DNA of 64,000 nt, from the NCBI GenBank assembly GCA_038040445.1, contig JBBPIG010000009.1:1-64000 (forward strand). The letters run 5' to 3'. The stretch comes from Acidobacteriota bacterium. GTDB taxonomy: Bacteria > Acidobacteriota > Blastocatellia > UBA7656. Shown piece by piece: positions 52,756 through 61,104 of the stretch. The translations under genes were made by a program, and so were the position numbers. The notes below the pieces were generated by a model, which worked only from the letters and a program-made list of their open reading frames with translations, made no database searches and was not told the origin of the DNA. Each line of letters begins with the position of its first letter. Positions within the stretch are counted from its first letter, which is position 1.

Positions 52756-53763
52756 TGTGATTCTCGCGATGTCATTCATTATCGTCTGCGAAATTGCGTC
52801 GCGTCCCGATTGACCTAGAGCCAACACGTCGCCCTGAGTTTCTGACCGGAAGACCGCCGCTTTAGACGTACCCGACACAGCATAGAAGGGGGAATCAGGC
52901 GCAACCAGTTTGGGCGCGACGCTCACGCGCACTCGCCCCTGCCAAATCCGCGCGCGGCCGACCAGTCTAACCACGCGGTCGCTTTCACCCGCGATTCTGA
53001 TCAGAGACTCAGTTTGCAACCCAATGCCCGTGCGCGACACTTCCGCTATAGTAGCGTCCGCTCCCATCAATGACTTTGCCAGGATCAGAATCTTGAACGC
53101 GGTGTCCCATCCTTGCACATCGAGAGAGGGATCGGGCTCGGCGATGCCTTCAGCCCGAGCCGTTGCCAGAGCTTCATCAAAGGACTGGTGATGGTGTTGC
53201 ATCTGGGTTAGCACGTAGTTGGTTGTGCCGTTCAACACGCCGCGTATTTCCAGAACGCGATCGGTTAAGACTTCTTCGGGGATGCTGACGCCAGTCGTGC
53301 CGCCGTAGCAAATTCGAACGCCACCGTTTCGCGCCGCTTCCTTGAGCGAATCGAACCCGTGCACGAGTGGTCCCTTGTCCACGGTGACGACGTTCGTCCC
53401 TTGTGCGAGCGCGGCAACGATCCCATCCAGCGCGGGTTGTCCGTTGGTGGTGTTTGTCGGGAGTGATTCAACCAGGATTGAGACGCCTGCCGATGGCAGC
53501 GCTCGAATAAACTCGTCAGTGCCGAGGATCGGTTCGCTCGATGCAAACTCGCGCAAGCTGCGACCCGACTCTTTGTGAGCAATAACGCGCTCGATAGTAG
53601 AGCCCTGCTTCAAGATCAAACCGCCGCTGCTGTCGGCGACTGCCCCGAAATGAATGCGGAGCGGGCGCCCATCAGCAGTGGCCTCAACGTATCGAACGAA
53701 GGCGCGGCCCACGTTGCCCAGTCCGAGAAGCGCGACGTTTACTTGTGCCCGCGGAGGTAGCAT
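52744..53763 (-). CDS. hom: Homoserine dehydrogenase
   Basis: A 339-residue enzyme that reduces aspartate semialdehyde to homoserine, for threonine and methionine synthesis. The NAD(P) loop is VALLGLGNVGRAFVRYVEAT. The substrate region contains KIxYGGTTGVS (ICYGGTTGVSIPEE), RGVLNGTTNYVLTQM and EPDPSLDVQGWDTAFKI. There is no ACT regulatory domain, giving the short form. The only suitable start is the ATG inside the palindrome at 53754-53834, giving MLPPRAQVNVALLG; it has no ribosome site. Confidence 0.95.
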   Translation of the reverse strand: MLPPRAQVNVALLGLGNVGRAFVRYVEATADGRPLRIHFGAVADSSGGLILKQGSTIERVIAHKESGRSLREFASSEPILGTDEFIRALPSAGVSILVESLPTNTTNGQPALDGIVAALAQGTNVVTVDKGPLVHGFDSLKEAARNGGVRICYGGTTGVSIPEEVLTDRVLEIRGVLNGTTNYVLTQMQHHHQSFDEALATARAEGIAEPDPSLDVQGWDTAFKILILAKSLMGADATIAEVSRTGIGLQTESLIRIAGESDRVVRLVGRARIWQGRVRVSVAPKLVAPDSPFYAVSGTSKAAVFRSETQGDVLALGQSGRDAISQTIMNDIARITSEL

Positions 53764-53834
53764 AGACTTTAGTCTGTGTCCGGGTTTGCTCAGTCTCGGA
53801 GCCGCAGTACACAGACTAAAGTCTATGCTACCTC
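53754..53834. repeat. 26 bp-arm palindrome, copy 1, joining two genes
   Basis: GAGGTAGCATAGACTTTAGT then CTGTGT (53754-53779) pairs perfectly with 53809-53834. The right arm contains the TAG stop of the membrane protein gene and the left arm contains the ATG of hom. Copy 2 is at 63223-63303. Confidence 0.9.
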
Positions 53835-54839
53835 TGCCGGCAGCAAGCCTTTGATGTCGCGCACCACGCGGGCGACGTCTTTTTGATCGCCGAGCGCCAT
53901 CATGAAGAACTTGTAGCCGTTGTAGAAGCAAACCAGCCCGTTGCCGAATAGCCAGATGCTCGAGAGCATCGGGTTGCCGCCGAGCACTATATTGATCGGA
54001 AACCCGGCAACCGCCCCGCCGGTGAACGCTTCGAAGACCAGGCCGGCGCCTGCCGCTACGCTGAACGCCCCAAGCAATGGAGCGCCGACGTACTTCGCCG
54101 CGTCGCGTTGAAACTTGACTCGATCGCGCTCGGCTTCTGTGAGCTTGCCGTCGCGGATCAGTTCTTCCTGGCGGTTCAAGTAGGCTTCGTACTTCTGGGA
54201 CAGCTTTCTCAGACCGTAAGGCGCGATGGCAGAATGGAAAAACCAGTTGCCGGCGCCGCCCGCTCCGAGCAAGACGACGTCAAGCGACGAAAAAGCAGCG
54301 CCGGCACGCGCGCCGGCGATAAAGGCGAGTGAGACAGCAGCAGCTTTGCCGGGGTTCTTCTTTGCCCATCGGCGCGCGCTTGCCAGCGTACTGACGAGTG
54401 ACGATGGCAGCCGCGCGGCAGACACACTCGCGCGCGCGGCCCCGGTCGCGTTCTCGTAGTAGCGTCGAGCTTCACCGAAGACGTCCGACGCTGTCTGCTT
54501 CGCATCGTTGACCACCTCACTGGCTTTTTGGGAGGCGTCGCTTGCGGCTTCAGCAGCTTTGTCCTTGATGCCCGAACGCCGCAGCGCGTCTTCGGCGGCA
54601 TCGGCCGCTCGCCGAGCGTGGTCACTTACCCGCTCGCTGACCTTATGTTCGCGGTCGAGCCGGGAGACCTCTTCGCGCGCGGCGTCAAAAGTCGATGAAG
54701 CGGCCTCGGCCCCCTTGCGCAATGCGTCGGTAGTTGCGCGCGCACCCTTATCGAGCTTCGATTTGATCTCGAACTTTTCGTCGATTTGACGAGCCGCTTC
54801 TTCGGCTCGCCGCCTCAATTCATCAAGCTTGCTGGACAT
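53823..54839 (-). CDS. Coiled-coil protein with C-terminal membrane part
   Basis: A 338-residue protein. I chose the ATG at 54839 because AGGAG lies eight bases before it. The first ~170 residues are an Ala/Lys/Glu-rich coiled coil (MSSKLDELRRRAEEAARQID; DASQKASEVVNDAKQTASDV), similar in style to LEA or apolipoprotein-like proteins. The C-terminal half has hydrophobic segments (KAAAVSLAFIAGARAGAAF; GAFSVAAGAGLVFEAFTGGA; SIWLFGNGLVCFYNGYKFFM). It ends in LLPAEVA, where the last residues and stop come from the palindrome. No family recognised. Confidence 0.75.
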   Translation of the reverse strand: MSSKLDELRRRAEEAARQIDEKFEIKSKLDKGARATTDALRKGAEAASSTFDAAREEVSRLDREHKVSERVSDHARRAADAAEDALRRSGIKDKAAEAASDASQKASEVVNDAKQTASDVFGEARRYYENATGAARASVSAARLPSSLVSTLASARRWAKKNPGKAAAVSLAFIAGARAGAAFSSLDVVLLGAGGAGNWFFHSAIAPYGLRKLSQKYEAYLNRQEELIRDGKLTEAERDRVKFQRDAAKYVGAPLLGAFSVAAGAGLVFEAFTGGAVAGFPINIVLGGNPMLSSIWLFGNGLVCFYNGYKFFMMALGDQKDVARVVRDIKGLLPAEVA

Positions 54840-55147
54840 GACTGTTACTCCTGATTTGAATCTTACTCTGAATGCAACGTGGTCAGCTACCGATGATTCA
54901 TACGCGCGGGGTTGATCGTCAGTTCCTTGGTGAGCGGGCGCTGATGTATTTGGAGTAGAGGTGGTCGAAGATTTCCGATTGCCGATTGCCGATTGGGGAT
55001 GCCAGGGTGCGGATGCAGAGATTGACGTTTGAGATTGGTACGACTGGCGGCGAAATGTAAGGGAACTGCGAACACTGGTCAATCACCTCATGAAGCAGGC
55101 CCGGCTCGATTTCGCCTAACTAAAGGCGGTACTCTCAGCTTTGAGTC
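54840..55147. other. Intergenic region, no gene seen
   Basis: Contains ATTTCCGATTGCCGATTGCC then GATTGGGG (about 54977-55002), one arm of an A+T-type word repeat without its partner, and AACTAAAGGCGGTACT (55121-55136), a partial REP unit. Promoters for the two divergent genes must lie here but are not obvious. Confidence 0.4.
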
Positions 55148-55174
55148 TTGGCGTCTTTGTGTTTAAGTCTTGAT

Positions 55175-55612
55175 GTGATCGAAGACGAAAGGCTCGCGGC
55201 CGGTGGATTAGTGATTGATAACGGGACTGGTACGCCGCGCGTGTTGCTTGTGCATCGCCCGCTATATGACGACTGGTCTTTCCCAAAAGGAAAGTTGGAC
55301 CCGGGCGAGACCGTAGAAGAAGCCGCATTGCGCGAAGTGAGAGAAGAAACCGGGCTCGAGTGCCGCATCATCCGCAAGCTTGCGACCACGCGTTACCGCT
55401 ATCGAACGCGCAGTAAAGGGCGGCTCAGACCGAAGGCTGTCCACTACTTTCTGATGGAGCGCGTGAACGGCGAGATCCAGGCGCCGGGTGAAGAAGTCGA
55501 CCGCGCCGAGTGGTTTGAATTTGACGAAGCCGCCCGCAAACTCAGCTACGAGCAGGACGGCAAGCTCCTTCGCTTCATTTTGACCGGCGAGGACTATTGC
55601 TTGTGGTTATAG
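55175..55612 (+). CDS. NUDIX hydrolase
   Basis: About 145 residues. The Nudix box [20 protein letters not shown] is complete ([10 protein letters not shown]). [20 protein letters not shown] precedes it and [11 protein letters not shown] leads in, similar to MutT-like and diadenosine-polyphosphate hydrolases. The start is unclear: GTG at 55175 gives [12 protein letters not shown]; a TTG at 55148 would add nine residues derived from repeat-like sequence. The exact substrate is unknown. Confidence 0.88.
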   Translation: MIEDERLAAGGLVIDNGTGTPRVLLVHRPLYDDWSFPKGKLDPGETVEEAALREVREETGLECRIIRKLATTRYRYRTRSKGRLRPKAVHYFLMERVNGEIQAPGEEVDRAEWFEFDEAARKLSYEQDGKLLRFILTGEDYCLWL

Positions 55613-55654
55613 AATAGTTGTGCCTCCTTAACATCCCGCCCGTTGGAGCATTCG

Positions 55655-56452
55655 ATGGCTGAAAAGAAAACGCTCATAACAATGACCACAGACTTCGGCG
55701 AAGCCGACTACTTCGTCCCGGCGATGAAAGGCGTGATTTATTCGATCAATCCTGCGGTTGAAATCGTCGACCTCACGCATCAGATACCCGCCCACGATAT
55801 CTATGCCGCCGCCTTCACGCTGATGTGCTGCTACAAGGATTTCCCCGGGAACACGATTCATCTGACGGTTGTGGATCCCGGCGTGGGATCGGCCCGCCGC
55901 CCGATAATGGTGATGATCGACGACTACAACTTCATCGGTCCCGACAACGGAGTGTTCAGCTACATCTACCAGCGAGCTCATGTAAATCGAGTTGTGCACT
56001 TCACGGCGGAGCATTATTTCCGCCAACCCGTTTCGAGCACTTTTCATGGCCGCGACGTCTTCGCTCCCTGCGCGGCTTATGTGTCCAAGCTTGTTGACTG
56101 GCGAATGATGGGAGAGGAGATCAGCGATCCGGTTCGTTTCAACACTCCAACCCCGACTGTTGTTGCCGGCCAGATTCGGGGAACTGTGATTCACATCGAC
56201 CGCTTTGGCAACCTGATAACTAACATAACAACCGCGGAGCTGACCGAAGATCTCATTCGTGCCGGCGCCCGCGTGCGAGTTGGGAAGCACGAGGCGACGC
56301 GAGTGCTGGCTAATTTTGCTGAAGCAAATCAGAACGAACTATTCGCCTACTTCGGCAGCGCCGGCTTCCTGGAACTCGCGGTGCCGCGCCAGTCGGCGGC
56401 GCGGGTTGTCGAAGCCCGGCGGGGAATCGAGGTCGAGGTAGGTGTGCCCTGA
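55655..56452 (+). CDS. SAM hydroxide adenosyltransferase (SAM hydrolase family, DUF62)
   Basis: A 265-residue enzyme of the fluorinase/SAM-hydrolase family. ITMTTDFGEADYFVPAMKGV opens the fold; VEIVDLTHQIPAHDIYAAAF and VVDPGVGSARRPIMVMIDD give the Asp-Arg-His set found in SAM hydroxide adenosyltransferases. FIGPDNGVFSYI and THIDRFGNLITNIT-like IHIDRFGNLITNITTAEL are further signatures. I chose the ATG with GGAG six bases upstream; a TTG four codons earlier is less likely. It would split SAM to adenosine and methionine. Confidence 0.92.
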   Translation: MAEKKTLITMTTDFGEADYFVPAMKGVIYSINPAVEIVDLTHQIPAHDIYAAAFTLMCCYKDFPGNTIHLTVVDPGVGSARRPIMVMIDDYNFIGPDNGVFSYIYQRAHVNRVVHFTAEHYFRQPVSSTFHGRDVFAPCAAYVSKLVDWRMMGEEISDPVRFNTPTPTVVAGQIRGTVIHIDRFGNLITNITTAELTEDLIRAGARVRVGKHEATRVLANFAEANQNELFAYFGSAGFLELAVPRQSAARVVEARRGIEVEVGVP

Positions 56453-56482
56453 GTTGGGCGCCGTCGGGCTCTTCGTTGGGTC

Positions 56483-56737
56483 GTGTCCTAATCTTGTGTT
56501 GGTCGACTAGGACACTATCGGGCGACCGCGTATCTGGACTGCGGTGGCGTCTTTGCGTTGCCACCGCTTTCTGTCGTTTCGTGGGCGATAACCAAAAGCG
56601 GCGGCAACGCACAAAGGCCGCCGCAGTCCAAATACTCCGTCGCTCGTCATAGGTCGTGCGTCAGGGCACCTGCAAATATCAACATAAGACTAGGACACTA
56701 CCCTTCGTTGACACGCCTGCACTCGTGTCCTATTCTT
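56483..56737. mobile_element. Nested inverted repeats with GTGTCCTAATCTT ends
   Basis: GTGTCCTAATCTT (56483), GACTAGGACACTA (56505), AAGACTAGGACACTA (56686) and GTGTCCTATTCTT (56725) are copies of one end sequence in alternating directions. GACTAGGACACTA occurs as an exact direct repeat on both sides of an inner palindrome whose arms (56533-56570 and 56594-56631) pair at about 90 percent. No gene is present in this 348 bp gap before citrate synthase. Confidence 0.6.
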
Positions 56738-56800
56738 CAATATTGACCGGGCGAACAGAAAAATCGCAAAAAGCAATGACCGACTGAAAGGAAGAGTAAG

Positions 56801-57940
56801 ATGCCGGGTGAAGCCAACGTAGCCAAGGCTGGCCTCGAAGGAATAGTTGCTGCCGAGTCTCGAATCAGCGACGTAAACGGCGACGAAGGTAAGCTCATCT
56901 ATTGCGGGTACGATATTCACGACCTCGCCGAGCACTCGACTTTTGAAGAGGTTGTGTATCTGCTTTGGCATGGTCAGCTTCCCACTCGCGCCGCGCTTGA
57001 CGAGCTCAAGCAGCAACTCAGCCGCGAAACAAGCCTCCCAGTTCAAATTCAAGAGCTGATTGTTAGCGCGACTCCTAAGAACGCGAACCCGATGGACATG
57101 CTGCGCACGGTCGTCTCCGCGCTGGCGCTCTACGATCCGGACGGCCCGGATATGTCGGAAGAGGCAAACCAGCGCAAGGCTATTCGATTGACGGCCAAGT
57201 TCCCGACCATAGTCACGACTTTCCAGCGAGTGCGCAACGGGCTGGAGCCGGTCGAGCCGCGCAAAGACCTATCACTGGCCGCTAACTTTCTTTTCACACT
57301 ACGCGGCGAGGAACCCGATGAGGTTTCGACTCGCACGATGGATTTAGCTTTTGTCTTGCACGCCGATCATGAGCTGAACGCTTCGACCTTTGCCGCGCGA
57401 GTCACCGCCGCAACGTTGTCCGATATGTACTCGGCGATCGTGTCGGCGATCGGCACGTTGAAGGGCCCGCTGCACGGGGGCGCAAATGAAGGAGTGATCA
57501 AGAACCTGCTTGAAATCGGCTCGGTCGACAATGTCGAAGCCTGGGTGAAGAAGGCCCTTGTCGAAAAGAAGAAGATCATGGGATTCGGTCACAGGGTCTA
57601 TCACACAGAAGATCCTCGGGCGACTCATCTCCGCGAGATGTCCGGGCTTCTGGGCGAGCGCACCGGCGAGAAGAAATGGTACGAGATGTCGCGCAAGATG
57701 GAAGAAGTGATGATGCGCGAGAAGCACTTGAACCCGAACGTGGACTTTTACTCGGCTTCGACCTACTACGCGCTCGGTATTCCTACCGACCTGTTCACGC
57801 CGATTTTCGCTTGCAGCCGCATCTCCGGGTGGACAGCGCACGTGCTCGAACAGTACAGGAACAACCGGCTGATTCGGCCACGAGCTGAGTACATTGGCCC
57901 GCGCGGATTGAAGTACATTCCTATTGAACAGCGTGACTAA
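56801..57940 (+). CDS. gltA: Citrate synthase
   Basis: A 379-residue enzyme, the short bacterial type. AAESRISDVNGDEGKLIYCG, YLLWHGQLPT, LHADHELNASTFAARVTAAT, GPLHGGANEGVIKNL and MGFGHRVYHTEDPRATHL hold the catalytic histidines; FYSASTYYALGIPTDLFTPI carries the Asp. 2-methylcitrate synthase has the same layout, so it could use propionyl-CoA as well, but no prp genes are nearby. AAGGAAG precedes the ATG. Confidence 0.95.
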   Translation: MPGEANVAKAGLEGIVAAESRISDVNGDEGKLIYCGYDIHDLAEHSTFEEVVYLLWHGQLPTRAALDELKQQLSRETSLPVQIQELIVSATPKNANPMDMLRTVVSALALYDPDGPDMSEEANQRKAIRLTAKFPTIVTTFQRVRNGLEPVEPRKDLSLAANFLFTLRGEEPDEVSTRTMDLAFVLHADHELNASTFAARVTAATLSDMYSAIVSAIGTLKGPLHGGANEGVIKNLLEIGSVDNVEAWVKKALVEKKKIMGFGHRVYHTEDPRATHLREMSGLLGERTGEKKWYEMSRKMEEVMMREKHLNPNVDFYSASTYYALGIPTDLFTPIFACSRISGWTAHVLEQYRNNRLIRPRAEYIGPRGLKYIPIEQRD

Positions 57941-57999
57941 AAGTGAGTCCTCGACGAAGTTGATGGAGCTCGATTCTTCCTGGTCCCCTCGCAACTTGC

Positions 58000-58028
58000 C
58001 TGACATCACGCGCATTTAGTCGTATAAT
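58000..58028 (+). promoter_or_regulatory. Promoter of the small secreted protein gene
   Basis: CTGACA (58000-58005), 17 bases, TATAAT (58023-58028). The ATG at 58142 lies about 110 bases downstream, leaving a long leader without an evident structure. Confidence 0.6.
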
Positions 58029-58141
58029 CCACGCGAGTGGACTGCAGCCCGGGAGACTATGAGATTAGTCCTTCCTAAATGTTTGCCTTCCCCAAGGTCG
58101 CGAAGCTTACGCGATCAACGTACATTAACGGAGGTCCCCAT

Positions 58142-58648
58142 ATGAGAGCGAAACTCGTGACGTTCGGATTCACCGCAGCCGCAATTCTAGCGCTAGTGCT
58201 TCAGGCTTCATCGCAGGCTATCGCACAAGGAAACGCCAACAAACCTGCCGCCGCAAAGAAGGCGAAGCCGGCGCCTAAACCCCCTGAAGCTAAACCAGCT
58301 CCACCCGCCCCTGCCGCCGGGGAGGCAACGATGGCTGCCAAACCGAAGCCCAAACCGAAGCCAAAACGAAAAGCCTCGATGGCGATGGCGGGCGTCCCCA
58401 TGGGCGCGCCAGCTTGCATTAAGCACCTGACCAAGATGGCGGAAAAGGATCCCTTGATCGACTACGACGGGCATCCGTCGGAGATCATCAACGGCGGCCT
58501 GCTCTGGAACGACCCCAAGTCCCGCTGCTCAATTGCCGGCGACGAAGCGACGAAGAAGAAGGTGGTCGAGCTGGCAATCGCGTGGCGGAGCAAGGACGCC
58601 TCGAAGGTGCGCTCGCTTCTCCAGGAGCTCGAAGGTATGGCCAAGTAG
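58142..58648 (+). CDS. Small secreted Ala/Pro/Lys-rich protein
   Basis: A 168-residue protein. Signal peptide LVTFGFTAAAILALVLQASS, then a long low-complexity segment (AAAKKAKPAPKPPEAKPAPP; KPKPKPKPKRK) that could span peptidoglycan. A small C-terminal domain with two Cys (GAPACIKHLTKMAEKDPLID and DPKSRCSIAGDEATKKKVVE) may form a disulfide. GGAGG precedes the ATG; the earlier in-frame ATG lacks a ribosome site. Not recognised. Confidence 0.75.
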   Translation: MRAKLVTFGFTAAAILALVLQASSQAIAQGNANKPAAAKKAKPAPKPPEAKPAPPAPAAGEATMAAKPKPKPKPKRKASMAMAGVPMGAPACIKHLTKMAEKDPLIDYDGHPSEIINGGLLWNDPKSRCSIAGDEATKKKVVELAIAWRSKDASKVRSLLQELEGMAK

Positions 58649-58828
58649 AACTGGCCGATCGCAAAGCGCGGCTGTTCCGGGTGGTGGTGCGAGCTGACAG
58701 GCCCGTGCCACCATTCGGTGCATATAACTTTCCCTTCCTCTATACCCGCCCGCCCGAGCGCAACCATGTCGTTGCTTGACATGCCCAGACACGCTCGGAT
58801 AGGTTCTACTTAACCCAAACCATTTAAG

Positions 58829-59884
58829 ATGCAAAAGACAACAATATCGGTCAAGCGGATTACTGTCGGTTGTGCTGTCGCGCTGGCCAGCTTGTTGATC
58901 GCCGGGTGCGGCTTGCTGTCTTCCGATGCAAAGATCGATGAAGGCATAGTCATCGCTCCGAAGCTGAAGATTCGCTCGTCCACTGCCCTCGCTGCGCTCG
59001 ATCTCGCAGAAGTGAAACGCGGCGACCGACTCGAGATACTCGAGCAGGCCCAGGTGAAGACGCCGACGCGCACCAACGAGTGGTACAAAGTCAGAACGAA
59101 AACCAAAGACGCGACCGAAGGGTGGGTCGAGGCGCGCTACGTCATAAACAAGCCGGTCGTAGACAAAACGCAAGAGCTTTACGAAAAATCGAAGACGATA
59201 TCCTCACAAGCCACCGGCCGCTTGAAGGTTCAGACTAAGCTCAGAGTCGATCCGGGCGGCGACGTTATTACCTACCTGAGTCGCGGGACGATGGTTGACA
59301 TCGTCGGCAAGACTCGCACAACGATCAAGCCTGAAAAGCAACAGGAAGCCGACGACAGCGAAGATACCGACGAGCCTGAAACCCGCACCGTCATCTGGTA
59401 CCAGATTCGTCTCCCCGAAACGGAAGTCCTGCGCGCGGGCTGGGTGGGTGCGCAGCAGGTGCAACTCGATACGCCCGACGAAATACTCTACCTCGAAGGC
59501 GAAGGGCGGCGCTTCACCGGCTGGGTTGTGTTTGATCAGACGAAGACCAAAAAGGGCGAGTTGAAGGACAACTACATCGCTCTGATGAAGAACCTGAGCA
59601 CCGAAGGTCCGATCGATTTCACCCGGCTCTGGGTGTTGATTTACGCGCCGGATCAGGGTCGATACGTGGGCGCGAGAATCGAAGACGGATTACACGGCGT
59701 TCTGCCCGTCGCCATTCACCCCGACCATAAGGGCTTTACCATTCACGAGCTCGACGAGAACGGTAAGCCCGTCGCTGTCGAGTATGAAGCGATTCGCCGC
59801 GATGCCAGTCACTTGACTGTCAACCGCCTCTCACCGAAGTTCGTTTACAAGAAACAACCGGGCAAGCGTAAGGCAAAGAGCTAA
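58829..59884 (+). CDS. Lipoprotein with bacterial SH3-like domains
   Basis: A 351-residue lipoprotein with lipobox VALASLLIAGCGLLSS. Two SH3b-like units follow: APKLKIRSSTALAALDLAEV...EWYKVRTKTKDATEGWVEAR and RLKVQTKLRVDPGGDVITYL...WYQIRLPETEVLRAGWVGAQ. The C-terminal third (DEILYLEGEGRRFTGWVVFD) is a separate alpha-beta region without a name. SH3b domains bind cell-wall peptides. No operon partner is evident. Confidence 0.85.
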   Translation: MQKTTISVKRITVGCAVALASLLIAGCGLLSSDAKIDEGIVIAPKLKIRSSTALAALDLAEVKRGDRLEILEQAQVKTPTRTNEWYKVRTKTKDATEGWVEARYVINKPVVDKTQELYEKSKTISSQATGRLKVQTKLRVDPGGDVITYLSRGTMVDIVGKTRTTIKPEKQQEADDSEDTDEPETRTVIWYQIRLPETEVLRAGWVGAQQVQLDTPDEILYLEGEGRRFTGWVVFDQTKTKKGELKDNYIALMKNLSTEGPIDFTRLWVLIYAPDQGRYVGARIEDGLHGVLPVAIHPDHKGFTIHELDENGKPVAVEYEAIRRDASHLTVNRLSPKFVYKKQPGKRKAKS

Positions 59885-59933
59885 ATGTAAGGGAAGACTT
59901 CGGTACCGGCGGAAGCTGTACGCGTCGGCCGCT

Positions 59934-60713
59934 TTACCTTTTATCCTTGTTCTCCTCTATTGCCCGGATCATTTTCTCGAGCGAGCGCTCGACGGCTTCG
60001 GCTATAAGCTCGACCATCGGTTTTGTGTTCATTCGGATTCCTTCATCAAGCGCGGCGCGATAGGCTGCATGCTTTTCTGGTTTGATGATGATGGGTGGAA
60101 GCTCGCGGCGCAGGGTGAATAGACTTGCGGCCAGCAGCGCGGTCCGCTCGTTCGCCGCCTCGAAGGGCTGCATTTCGATCAGCCGCAGAAAGACGATTGA
60201 AGCCTGCTCGACGGGATGAAGCTCAGTAAAGGAGTCGGCGGTGTACCACTGGCAGGCGCTGTCGATCATCACCGGCAGAGCCTCAGCCGGCGCAGGCTTC
60301 ACGCGCCGAGCCTCACCCGCGCTGCTACGAAACGCCGAGGCTTCTCCGGGTACCTTGTGAAGGCTGAGAAGCAGGTCGGCGGTGAGTCTCGCAGCTTGGC
60401 CCTTCGCGCGAACCAAAGAAGTAACCGTCCGCAGCGACTCGAGCAGAGCCGTCGCCGATCGGTCGCTATCCGTCGCGGCGACAGAAACGGACCCGGCCCG
60501 CGCGACATCCTCGTGCTCCACCGCCACGCCTTCAAGTCTGAGCGTCGAATAGACGAACTCGGTCTCCGCCCACCGCTCGAGCGCTTCTCTCTGCTCCGCC
60601 GAGAGCTGAAGCTCGGTTAGCTGTTTGTGTTTCTGATTCACCCTGCTTATCCACTCGGAGGTGGCTCGAGTGAACAGGATCGTTGGAGTTCTTCTCTCGG
60701 GAGGTTTTGGCAT
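59934..60713 (-). CDS. Fic-like protein with degenerate catalytic motif
   Basis: A 259-residue protein. ETEFVYSTLRLEGVAVEHED resembles the N-terminal helix of Fic proteins of the class-II type. The core shows TELHPVEQASIVFLRLIEMQ and PFEAANERTALLAASLFTLR, aligning with HPFxxGNGR(T)GRLL but with Gln for the catalytic His and with Ala-Asn-Glu-Arg in place of Gly-Asn-Gly-Arg. An AMPylator of this kind should be inactive, so a pseudoenzyme role is likely. It is the third gene of a minus-strand run with the amidohydrolase. Confidence 0.75.
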   Translation of the reverse strand: MPKPPERRTPTILFTRATSEWISRVNQKHKQLTELQLSAEQREALERWAETEFVYSTLRLEGVAVEHEDVARAGSVSVAATDSDRSATALLESLRTVTSLVRAKGQAARLTADLLLSLHKVPGEASAFRSSAGEARRVKPAPAEALPVMIDSACQWYTADSFTELHPVEQASIVFLRLIEMQPFEAANERTALLAASLFTLRRELPPIIIKPEKHAAYRAALDEGIRMNTKPMVELIAEAVERSLEKMIRAIEENKDKR

Positions 60714-60735
60714 GTTGTTCGAGCCGGTGCGTTGC

Positions 60736-61101
60736 TCAGCCCGGAATGCGAGGCACTTCGATTTTCAAATCGGGTTCGTTGTGTATGAAGGTTATTTGCA
60801 ACGTGCCCGCTACGTCGGTTGTCTGAGACCCTTCGCCGGCGGACTCATTGCTCGCGCTGAAGCTTGCGAATGAATCATTGCTTTCCCTGGTCAACCGCAG
60901 ATCGGCAGCCGCCAGCGCTTCGCGAAGCCGCGCCACTCGGTTGCCTGGAATTTCAAAACTGAAGCAGACCGATACATTCGAGAACTGTTTCACGTCAAGC
61001 ACCCACGCGGCGCTGGCGGCTAGCGCAGACCTGACGCGCGCGATCATTTCGCCTCGGTTCGCTCGGGTGACGGCATTAATTCTCAGGAACTGTGGAACCA
61101 C
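60736..61101 (-). CDS. Hypothetical protein between amidohydrolase and Fic-like genes
   Basis: A 121-residue protein starting at GTG, three bases after the amidohydrolase stop. MVPQFLRINAVTRANRGEMI and VLDVKQFSNVSVCFSFEIPG suggest a small alpha-beta fold; IPGNRVARLREALAAADLRL is helical. The C-terminus (LQITFIHNEPDLKIEVPRIP) is a strand pair. Tight spacing indicates co-transcription with both neighbours. Family not recognised. Confidence 0.7.
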   Translation of the reverse strand: MVPQFLRINAVTRANRGEMIARVRSALAASAAWVLDVKQFSNVSVCFSFEIPGNRVARLREALAAADLRLTRESNDSFASFSASNESAGEGSQTTDVAGTLQITFIHNEPDLKIEVPRIPG

Positions 61102-61104
61102 ACT

